Assembly: GCA_963810525.1 (NCBI GenBank)
Contig: CAWENB010000003.1
Span: 558,001 to 622,000 of the forward strand
Reading direction: 5' to 3'
Length of the DNA: 64,000 nt
Source: JAICLK01 sp963810525
GTDB lineage: Bacteria; Patescibacteriota; Saccharimonadia; Saccharimonadales; UBA4665
The position numbers were made by a program, and so were the translations under genes. Below, one piece after another: positions 43,401 through 55,400 of this stretch. The first letter of the stretch is position 1. The number at the start of each line of letters is the position of its first letter. The notes below the pieces were generated by a model, which worked only from the letters and a program-made list of their open reading frames with translations, had not been told where the DNA came from and searched no databases.

Positions 43401-46400
43401 TCGGCACTGTTATTATTCGTAAATAAGCCAAAGTTATTATCGGTGTAAGTGCCGACAGCTCCGCCATTGGTATCATCGAGTGCGCTACCGAGCGCTACGG
43501 TGCCGTCGGTCTGCATCCATCCGTAATCATCATTGCCCGTATTAAGGGTCAGGGCTTCGCCGGCACCGCCACAACTGCCATCGATACCGACACAGTCATT
43601 ATTCGTGCTGACTTTCAGCACATCAATACTGCTGCCGCTGTCATAGACATCAAGCGCCGTATCAGTGCCGCTGGCCGGCTGTACCCACATAGTGTTGGCG
43701 AAGGTGTCGCCGTATTGGGCGTAGAAGGTACCACCGGCCACGCCGGTGGGCAAGCTGGCCTGTAGGGCGGTTGTGGGCGTCCACTGCCAGCCGGCATAAC
43801 TGCTATATTGTTGGTTGTTAATACCCGGCGCGTAGGCCCATTGTTCATAGTTGTTGTTTATCTGGCCCCACAGCTCCACGATAGTGTCGGAACCGTTATT
43901 GGTGGTGACAACAGCGGCGATGTTGCTGGCATTGATACCCTCGGCGACGCCGTTGACAGTGACGTCCACGTAGGGCAGCGATCCCATCGCAGGCTGCTGC
44001 TTCACACGGGCGCTGATGGTTGCCTGGTCGGCAGCCTCGTCACCACCGTCGTAGCCGCCGAGAACGTTGATAGTCGTGTCACAGTCATCGTATTGCGTCT
44101 GGATATCGCAGTAGCCTAGCTCCGCCCAGTAGCCGGCATCACTGCTACCCGTGCCATCGGTCAGCATGCCTTGCTGCTGGACAGCGCCGCCGACATCAAG
44201 AGTGACTCCGGAGGCCGGGCCGTTGCCGGAGGTTAGCGACGTGTAGCCGACATCAGCTTGCCAGTCGTTCGTATCAACCTGGAACATGGTCTTACTGTTG
44301 GCATCCTGTACTTCCAGGGCGTTTTCTGACCAGTCATTGTTCTGGATCGTCTCACCGCCGTTCGTAATGGTCTGTACGGTATTGCCGACGGTATTGGTGA
44401 TGGAGGAGCCGGAGGTTACGCCTACTGCGCCTGCCGAGCCATTGCCGATATTGACGCTGCCAGTAGAACTGCCGGTGTTGATGTTAGTGTCGTTATTGAC
44501 GTTATTGTTGAGATTGAGGCCACCGGTGCCGGATTGGATGTTGGTGGTAGAACTGCCGCTGGTCGAACCAACGGTCACCGTCTGATTACCGTTACTGGCA
44601 TTGCCAATATTGACGGTTGCATTAACCGCACTGCTGCCGTTGTAGCCTACGTTGACTGTATTGCTTGAGGTATCGACGTCGAGGATGGTGTCACTGCTCG
44701 CATCCTGCACCTGGAACGCCGTGGTTGAATTGTTGGCCGACTGCACCAATACTTGGTTACCAAAGCTGCTGGTACCGGCGACATGCAAGCTGTCATTGAC
44801 GTTGAGGTTCGACGAATCTCCCGGACGAACGGTATCGATGCTGACATCATCAACGCTATAGGCACCGACATCACCACTATTGCCGTCACCGATATAGAAT
44901 TGTGTCATTGGGTTAGAGCCTGTATCGATACCTGTCTGACTAATAACGTTTGTGCCGTCAAGGTAGACATTAACCGATCCGGATGACGGATCGATCGTGG
45001 CATCAATCTCCACCTCATACCATGTATTGGTATTGAGGACTGCCGACGAACAGTCGCCATTCCAACATAGATGGCCAGATGAATCAAGATACAGATCTTG
45101 CTCATTAGTGTCAGGTGTGTCCATGTTGTACTCGAGCACGACACCCGTCGATCCTATACTGCTGACGTCAACGTACATGCGACTATCGATTGCTGTAGTA
45201 CTCCCTATAGGAGTGCTCGTAAAGGCATCGCCGCTGCCCGTTTCGTCAACCTTAGCGGCAAACTTTCCATCATGGACTGGGCTAGCGTCGACACTTATTG
45301 TTGAACTTCCTGATTCGTTAAAACCATAGTCTGTAGCACCATAGTCCCAAAGGTTAAAGTTCCCGCTTTCAAATCCATCGCTAAACAACCTGCCGGCACC
45401 GCCGACATTAATTGCCGGGCCTATGTTCAAATTGTCGGTTGTCACAGCCTGGTTTGCGGTATCCACGTTCAGTACGCTCGCACCTGACGCATCCTCAACC
45501 TGCAGAGCTGAGGTTGAGTCAACACCCGGCAGGACCTCCAGCTGTCCGTCTACCGTAGCTACACCGGATACATCAAGGCCGCTGTCATCCTGAAGGTAGG
45601 CATCGGTATTAATTTGGTCACTGGTAAGAACAAAGTCCTTGGCCCGGTGTTCGCCATTGATGGCACAGGAACAGCCGCCAATACCGAAGTTGGTGCCGGT
45701 TAATGTTCGGGTAGCATCGGTATAGGTCAATACAACATTGCCATCATATTTGACGGTGAATGTATCACCGGTCTTGATGATCTCAGCAGTATGCCAGGCT
45801 CCGTTGTTCGGTGCACTGATGGCAGCTGAATCAATCAGTCCGCCGTTGTAGTAGAGCTGGACTTCCGAACTGGTATCATCAAAGGCAATCTCATAGCCGC
45901 CGTATTGTGCATCATACAAATAGGAGTCAGGTACTTGAGTCTCATTGGAGTAGAAGAAGGTTCCGTCACCATCGCCGCTGTGTGACCAGAAGTCAAAGCT
46001 GGCATCATAGTCATTGCCGACATTGCTTAGACTGTAATTTACCTCCCCGTCGCCGTTACTGGACAGGTTATTATTCAGTTCTACATACTGGCCGGATACC
46101 CAGTAGGCTCCTCGGACGAATGTTCCGGTAGGCGAATTGCTAACCATATTGTCATTGATCAGGACATTGGCAGTATTAACATTGAACTGTGAAGCTCCGG
46201 AAGCGTTCTGAACCTGGAAGGCAGCCGTAGAGTTGTTAGTCTGACTCTTCACGACCGTGCCACCAGAGCTGTTGACAGTTTCGAGCAGGATGTTGCCAGT
46301 GCCGGCGTAGATATTGGTAGCCGATGCAGAACTGGTACTGCCTATATTGACGGCCTGAGTACTGCCACTACCATTGGTCGCATTACCGATATTGACGGTT

Positions 46401-49400
46401 GAATTAACCGCACTGCTGCCGTTGTAGCCTACGTTGACTGTATCACTACCGCTACCATTCGCCGTGATGCCAAGCAGGCTATTGCTGCTGCTATCCTGGA
46501 CATTCATCAGCGTAGCCGTCTGTCCATTGGCAGCCTGGAGCAGCAACCCGGTCTGACCCACCCCCGTCGGCTGGATCATTAAGGCGGCCGATGAGTTATT
46601 GGTACCGATACCGACATTGCCATTGGCCTTAATGTCTAAGCGGTCGTAGCCGTAGCGGGCGTAGGCCAGTCCGGAAGCCGAAGTGGCCGCCGCACTGTAG
46701 AGCGTCAAGTGGGTATTGTCGGTAATACTAGCGATAGTGCCGATATTTGATTCGCCATTGATCATGATGCTGTCGCCAACTTGGAAGGTAGTGGTAAAGC
46801 TGGTGCCGCTACCGACGATCGCGGCCGTGCCGTTGGTAGTGACCGTACCGGCTCCTACTACCCCGCGGTAGTAGGTCTGACCGGAAGCCGAGGAGGTGAA
46901 GGCGACACCGACGGCCAGGTGGGTATCGTCAGTGATCGATGAGATGGTACGTAACTGGCTGCCGATCTGGATGGCATCACCGACCTGGAAGTACTGGGTG
47001 AACTGGGTGCTGCTACCGACCACATTGACCGTGGCATTGGTAGTCACCGTACCGACACCGGTGCCGGTCTCAGCGAACTGGCCGACATCATAGGTGCCGG
47101 CCTGGTAGGCCCGGAAGGCGACCGTACTGCCGGTGTTGACGTTGAGCTTGGCGTTGGGAACGTTGTTCTGGCCGACGGTGAGGGTGGTGCCGGAGACCAT
47201 GCCGACGGCTGCATTGCCAAGCGAATCAAACTTACCAACCGTCGTACTGCTCGTCCCGTTGTAAGTATTGATATCCAGTAGGTCAGCTGTCTGCCCGTTG
47301 GCGCCCTCCACCACGGCACCGACCTTGTTGGTGGCAGCACTGCGGATGTAGTAGTTAGCCGACTGGGCGCTCGACGACTGGTTCTGGATGTAGTTACCCG
47401 AACCGCTGGAGGACGCATAGTTACAGTTGTTCGAGGCATCACAGACCGCATTGCCGCTGTGCTCCAGGTTCGTGCCGGTGAAGTTGTTGGTAGTGGCATT
47501 GAGCAGGGCAACGTTACTGGAGAGGCGGCTGTCGTTCAGGGTACCGCTGGATATATTCGTAGCGTTCGTAAAGTAACTACTGGCATTACCATTCAAGGTC
47601 ACGGCATTGACGTTGGTCACGGCCGAACCGTCACCCTGCAGGGATGTGGCGCTTAAGGTACCGGCCACGTTCACGCCGCTGGTAGTCACCGCCAGGTAGA
47701 CGTTGCTGCCGGCGTTGTCCTGGACGGCGAACAGGTTGCCGCCGACCGGCGAACTGGCATCCTGGATAACCACGCCCTTACCGGTACTGTTCAGGGCAAT
47801 ATCCGGGCTGCTGCCGGAGTTATTGTATACATCCTGCAAGGTCGGCGTCGAACCGCTGCCGGTCGAGCAGGTGGCGGTACCGACCTGATTGGAACCATTG
47901 AGCGTCAAGCAGGTGCTGGCACCACCCGTCAAATTGTTGAGGGTAATGGTGCCGCTGTTATTGACGGTTAGGTTGCCGGTCTGCGTCGTGCCGGTCACGC
48001 TCAGGTTTCCGCTCGAGTCAAACTTACCAACCGTCGTACTGCTCGTCCCGTTGTAAGTATTGATATCCAGTAGGTCAGCTGTCTGCCCGTTGGCGCCCTC
48101 CACGAGCAACCCGGTCTGACCCACCCCCGTCGGCTGGATCATTAAGGCGGCCGATGAGTTATTGGTACCGATACCGACATTGCCATTGGCCTTGATGTCC
48201 AAGCGGTCGTAGCCGTAGCGGGCGTAGGAGAGGCCTGAAGCCGAAGTGGCCGCCGCACTGTAGAGCGTCAAGTGGGTATTGTCGGTAATACTAGCGATGG
48301 TGCCGATGTTTGATTCACCATTGATCATGATACTGTCACCTGGCTGGAAGGTAGTCGTAAAGCTCGTGCCGCTACCGACGATCGCGGTCGTGCCGTAGGT
48401 CGTGACCGTACCGGCTCCGACTACCCCGCGGTAGTAGGTCTGGCCGGAGGCACTGCCGAAGCTGACCGAGGTGGTCAGGCTGGTGTCGCTCGAGATGGCG
48501 GTTACCGTCGCCAGCACGCTGCCGATCTGGATGACATCACCGACCTGGAAGTACTGGGTGAACTGGGTGCTGCTACCGACCACATTGACCGTGGCATTGG
48601 TAGTCACCGTACCGACACCGGTGCCGGTCTCAGCGAACTGGCCGACATCATAGGTGCCGGCCTGGTAGGCCCGGAAGGCGACCGTACTGCCGGTGTTGAC
48701 GTTGAGCTTGGCGTTGGGAACGTTGTTCTGGCCGACGGTGAGGGTGGTGCCGGAGACCATGCCGACGGCTGCATTGCCAAGCGAATCAAACTTACCAACC
48801 GTCGTACTGCTCGTCCCGTTGTAAGTATTGATATCCAGTAGGTCAGCTGTCTGCCCGTTGGCGCCCTCCACCACGGCACCGACCTTGTTGGTGGCAGCAC
48901 TGCGGATGTAGTAGTTAGCCGACTGGGCGCTCGACGACTGGTTCTGGATGTAGTTACCCGAACCGCTGGAGGACGCATAGTTACAGTTGTTCGAGGCATC
49001 ACAGACCGCATTGCCGCTGTGCTCCAGGTTCGTGCCGGTGAAGTTGTTGGTAGTGGCATTGAGCAGGGCAACGTTACTGGAGAGGCGGCTGTCGTTCAGG
49101 GTACCGCTGGATATATTCGTAGCGTTCGTAAAGTAACTACTGGCATTACCATTCAAGGTCACGGCATTGACGTTGGTCACGGCCGAACCGTCACCCTGCA
49201 GGGATGTGGCGCTTAAGGTACCGGCCACGTTCACGCCGCTGGTAGTCACCGCCAGGTAGACGTTGCTGCCGGCGTTGTCCTGGACGGCGAACAGGTTGCC
49301 GCCGACCGGCGAACTGGCATCCTGGATAACCACGCCCTTACCGGTACTGTTCAGGGCAATATCCGGGCTGCTGCCGGAGTTATTGTATACATCCTGCAAG

Positions 49401-52400
49401 GTCGGCGTCGAACCGCTGCCGGTCGAGCAGGTGGCGGTACCGACCTGATTGGAACCATTGAGCGTCAAGCAGGTGCTGGCACCACCCGTCAAATTGTTGA
49501 GGGTAATGGTGCCGCTGTTATTGACGGTTAGGTTGCCGGTCTGCGTCGTGCCGGTCACGCTCAGGTTTCCGCTCGAGTCAAACTTACCAACCGTCGTACT
49601 GCTCGTCCCGTTGTAAGTATTGATATCCAGTAGGTCAGCTGTCTGCCCGTTGGCGCCCTCCACGAGCAACCCGGTCTGACCCACCCCCGTCGGCTGGATC
49701 ATTAAGGCGGCCGATGAGTTATTGGTACCGATACCGACATTGCCATTGGCCTTGATGTCCAAGCGGTCGTAGCCGTAGCGGGCGTAGGAGAGGCCTGAAG
49801 CCGAAGTGGCCGCCGCACTGTAGAGCGTCAAGTGGGTATTGTCGGTAATACTAGCGATGGTGCCGATGTTTGATTCACCATTGATCATGATACTGTCACC
49901 TGGCTGGAAGGTAGTCGTAAAGCTCGTGCCGCTACCGACGATCGCGGTCGTGCCGTAGGTCGTGACCGTACCGGCTCCGACTACCCCGCGGTAGTAGGTC
50001 TGGCCGGAGGCACTGCCGAAGCTGACCGAGGTGGTCAGGCTGGTGTCGCTCGAGATGGCGGTTACCGTCGCCAGCACGCTGCCGATCTGGATGACATCAC
50101 CGACCTGGAAGTACTGGGTGAACTGGGTGCTGCTACCGACCACATTGACCGTGGCATTGGTAGTCACCGTACCGACACCGGTGCCGGTCTCAGCGAACTG
50201 GCCGACATCATAGGTGCCGGCCTGGTAGGCCCGGAAGGCGACCGTACTGCCGGTGTTGACGTTGAGCTTGGCGTTGGGAACGTTGTTCTGGCCGACGGTG
50301 AGGGTGGTGCCGGAGACCATGCCGACGGCTGCATTGCCAAGCGAATCAAACTTACCAACCGTCGTACTGCTCGTCCCGTTGTAAGTATTGATATCCAGTA
50401 GGTCAGCTGTCTGCCCGTTGGCGCCCTCCACCACGGCACCGACCTTGTTGGTGGCAGCACTGCGGATGTAGTAGTTAGCCGACTGGGCGCTCGACGACTG
50501 GTTCTGGATGTAGTTACCCGAACCGCTGGAGGACGCATAGTTACAGTTGTTCGAGGCATCACAGACCGCATTGCCGCTGTGCTCCAGGTTCGTGCCGGTG
50601 AAGTTGTTGGTAGTGGCATTGAGCAGGGCAACGTTACTGGAGAGGCGGCTGTCGTTCAGGGTACCGCTGGATATATTCGTAGCGTTCGTAAAGTAACTAC
50701 TGGCATTACCATTCAAGGTCACGGCATTGACGTTGGTCACGGCCGAACCGTCACCCTGCAGGGATGTGGCGCTTAAGGTACCGGCCACGTTCACGCCGCT
50801 GGTAGTCACCGCCAGGTAGACGTTGCTGCCGGCGTTGTCCTGGACGGCGAACAGGTTGCCGCCGACCGGCGAACTGGCATCCTGGATAACCACGCCCTTA
50901 CCGGTACTGTTCAGGGCAATATCCGGGCTGCTGCCGGAGTTATTGTATACATCCTGCAAGGTCGGCGTCGAACCGCTGCCGGTCGAGCAGGTGGCGGTAC
51001 CGACCTGATTGGAACCATTGAGCGTCAAGCAGGTGCTGGCACCACCCGTCAAATTGTTGAGGGTAATGGTGCCGCTGTTATTGACGGTTAGGTTGCCGGT
51101 CTGCGTCGTGCCGGTCACGCTCAGGTTTCCGCTCGAGTCAAACTTACCAACCGTCGTACTGCTCGTCCCGTTGTAAGTATTGATATCCAGTAGGTCAGCT
51201 GTCTGCCCGTTGGCGCCCTCCACCACGGCACCGACCTTGTTGGTGGCAGCACTGCGGATGTAGTAGTTAGCCGACTGGGCGCTCGACGACTGGTTCTGGA
51301 TGTAGTTACCCGAACCGCTGGAGGACGCATAGTTACAGTTGTTCGAGGCATCACAGACCGCATTGCCGCTGTGCTCCAGGTTCGTGCCGGTGAAGTTGTT
51401 GGTAGTGGCATTGAGCAGGGCAACGTTACTGGAGAGGCGGCTGTCGTTCAGGGTACCGCTGGATATATTCGTAGCGTTCGTAAAGTAACTACTGGCATTA
51501 CCATTCAAGGTCACGGCATTGACGTTGGTCACGGCCGAACCGTCACCCTGCAGGGATGTGGCGCTTAAGGTACCGGCCACGTTCACGCCGCTGGTAGTCA
51601 CCGCCAGGTAGACGTTGCTGCCGGCGTTGTCCTGGACGGCGAACAGGTTGCCGCCGACCGGCGAACTGGCATCCTGGATAACCACGCCCTTACCGGTACT
51701 GTTCAGGGCAATATCCGGGCTGCTGCCGGAGTTATTGTATACATCCTGCAAGGTCGGCGTCGAACCGCTGCCGGTCGAGCAGGTGGCGGTACCGACCTGA
51801 TTGGAACCATTGAGCGTCAAGCAGGTGCTGGCACCACCCGTCAAATTGTTGAGGGTAATGGTGCCGCTGTTATTGACGGTTAGGTTGCCGGTCTGCGTCG
51901 TGCCGGTCACGCTCAGGTTTCCGCTCGAGTCAAACTTACCAACCGTCGTACTGCTCGTCCCGTTGTAAGTATTGATATCCAGTAGGTCAGCTGTCTGCCC
52001 GTTGGCGCCCTCCACGAGCAACCCGGTCTGACCCACCCCCGTCGGCTGGATCATTAAGGCGGCCGATGAGTTATTGGTACCGATACCGACATTGCCATTG
52101 GCCTTGATGTCCAAGCGGTCGTAGCCGTAGCGGGCGTAGGAGAGGCCTGAAGCCGAAGTGGCCGCCGCACTGTAGAGCGTCAAGTGGGTATTGTCGGTAA
52201 TACTAGCGATGGTGCCGATGTTTGATTCACCATTGATCATGATACTGTCACCTGGCTGGAAGGTAGTCGTAAAGCTCGTGCCGCTACCGACGATCGCGGT
52301 CGTGCCGTAGGTCGTGACCGTACCGGCTCCGACTACCCCGCGGTAGTAGGTCTGGCCGGAGGCACTGCCGAAGCTGACCGAGGTGGTCAGGCTGGTGTCG

Positions 52401-55400
52401 CTCGAGATGGCGGTTACCGTCGCCAGCACGCTGCCGATCTGGATGACATCACCGACCTGGAAGTACTGGGTGAACTGGGTACTGCTGCCGGTCACAGTAG
52501 TCGTACCATTGGTGGTCACCGTACCGACACCGGTGCCGGTCTCAGCGAACTGGCCGACATCATAGGTGCCGGCCTGGTAGGCCCGGAAGGCGACCGTACT
52601 GCCGGTGTTGACGTTGAGCTTGGCGTTGGGAACGTTGTTCTGGCCGACGGTGAGGGTGGTGCCGGAGACCATGCCGACGGCTGCATTGCCAAGCGAATCA
52701 AACTTACCAACCGTCGTACTGCTCGTCCCGTTGTAAGTATTGATATCCAGTAGGTCAGCTGTCTGCCCGTTGGCGCCCTCCACCACGGCACCGACCTTGT
52801 TGGTGGCAGCACTGCGGATGTAGTAGTTAGCCGACTGGGCGCTCGACGACTGGTTCTGGATGTAGTTACCCGAACCGCTGGAGGACGCATAGTTACAGTT
52901 GTTCGAGGCATCACAGACCGCATTGCCGCTGTGCTCCAGGTTCGTGCCGGTGAAGTTGTTGGTAGTGGCATTGAGCAGGGCAACGTTACTGGAGAGGCGG
53001 CTGTCGTTCAGGGTACCGCTGGATATATTCGTAGCGTTCGTAAAGTAACTACTGGCATTACCATTCAAGGTCACGGCATTGACGTTGGTCACGGCCGAAC
53101 CGTCACCCTGCAGGGATGTGGCGCTTAAGGTACCGGCCACGTTCACGCCGCTGGTAGTCACCGCCAGGTAGACGTTGCTGCCGGCGTTGTCCTGGACGGC
53201 GAACAGGTTGCCGCCGACCGGCGAACTGGCATCCTGGATAACCACGCCCTTACCGGTACTGTTCAGGGCAATATCCGGGCTGCTGCCGGAGTTATTGTAT
53301 ACATCCTGCAAGGTCGGCGTCGAACCGCTGCCGGTCGAGCAGGTGGCGGTACCGACCTGATTGGAACCATTGAGCGTCAAGCAGGTGCTGGCACCACCCG
53401 TCAAATTGTTGAGGGTAATGGTGCCGCTGTTATTGACGGTTAGGTTGCCGGTCTGCGTCGTGCCGGTCACGCTCAGGTTTCCGCTCGAGTCAAACTTACC
53501 AACCGTCGTACTGCTCGTCCCGTTGTAAGTATTGATATCCAGTAGGTCAGCTGTCTGCCCGTTGGCGCCCTCCACCACGGCACCGACCTTGTTGGTGGCA
53601 GCACTGCGGATGTAGTAGTTAGCCGACTGGGCGCTCGACGACTGGTTCTGGATGTAGTTACCCGAACCGCTGGAGGACGCATAGTTACAGTTGTTCGAGG
53701 CATCACAGACCGCATTGCCGCTGTGCTCCAGGTTCGTGCCGGTGAAGTTGTTGGTAGTGGCATTGAGCAGGGCAACGTTACTGGAGAGGCGGCTGTCGTT
53801 CAGGGTACCGCTGGATATATTCGTAGCGTTCGTAAAGTAACTACTGGCATTACCATTCAAGGTCACGGCATTGACGTTGGTCACGGCCGAACCGTCACCC
53901 TGCAGGGATGTGGCGCTTAAGGTACCGGCCACGTTCACGCCGCTGGTAGTCACCGCCAGGTAGACGTTGCTGCCGGCGTTGTCCTGGACGGCGAACAGGT
54001 TGCCGCCGACCGGCGAACTGGCATCCTGGATAACCACGCCCTTACCGGTACTGTTCAGGGCAATATCCGGGCTGCTGCCGGAGTTATTGTATACATCCTG
54101 CAAGGTCGGCGTCGAACCGCTGCCGGTCGAGCAGGTGGCGGTACCGACCTGATTGGAACCATTGAGCGTCAAGCAGGTGCTGGCACCACCCGTCAAATTG
54201 TTGAGGGTAATGGTGCCGCTGTTATTGACGGTTAGGTTGCCGGTCTGCGTCGTGCCGGTCACGCTCAGGTTTCCGCTCGAGTCAAACTTACCAACCGTCG
54301 TACTGCTCGTCCCGTTGTAAGTATTGATATCCAGTAGGTCAGCTGTCTGCCCGTTGGCGCCCTCCACCACGGCACCGACCTTGTTGGTGGCAGCACTGCG
54401 GATGTAGTAGTTAGCCGACTGGGCGCTCGACGACTGGTTCTGGATGTAGTTACCCGAACCGCTGGAGGACGCATAGTTACAGTTGTTCGAGGCATCACAG
54501 ACCGCATTGCCGCTGTGCTCCAGGTTCGTGCCGGTGAAGTTGTTGGTAGTGGCATTGAGCAGGGCAACGTTACTGGAGAGGCGGCTGTCGTTCAGGGTAC
54601 CGCTGGATATATTCGTAGCGTTCGTAAAGTAACTACTGGCATTACCATTCAAGGTCACGGCATTGACGTTGGTCACGGCCGAACCGTCACCCTGCAGGGA
54701 TGTGGCGCTTAAGGTACCGGCCACGTTCACGCCGCTGGTAGTCACCGCCAGGTAGACGTTGCTGCCGGCGTTGTCCTGGACGGCGAACAGGTTGCCGCCG
54801 ACCGGCGAACTGGCATCCTGGATAACCACGCCCTTACCGGTACTGTTCAGGGCAATATCCGGGCTGCTGCCGGAGTTATTGTATACATCCTGCAAGGTCG
54901 GCGTCGAACCGCTGCCGGTCGAGCAGGTGGCGGTACCGACCTGATTGGAACCATTGAGCGTCAAGCAGGTGCTGGCACCACCCGTCAAATTGTTGAGGGT
55001 AATGGTGCCGCTGTTATTGACGGTTAGGTTGCCGGTCTGCGTCGTGCCGGTCACGCTCAGGTTTCCGCTCGAGTCAAACTTACCAACCGTCGTACTGCTC
55101 GTCCCGTTGTAAGTATTGATATCCAGTAGGTCAGCTGTCTGCCCGTTGGCGCCCTCCACCACGGCACCGACCTTGTTGGTGGCAGCACTGCGGATGTAGT
55201 AGTTAGCCGACTGGGCGCTCGACGACTGGTTCTGGATGTAGTTACCCGAACCGCTGGAGGACGCATAGTTACAGTTGTTCGAGGCATCACAGACCGCATT
55301 GCCGCTGTGCTCCAGGTTCGTGCCGGTGAAGTTGTTGGTAGTGGCATTGAGCAGGGCAACGTTACTGGAGAGGCGGCTGTCGTTCAGGGTACCGCTGGAT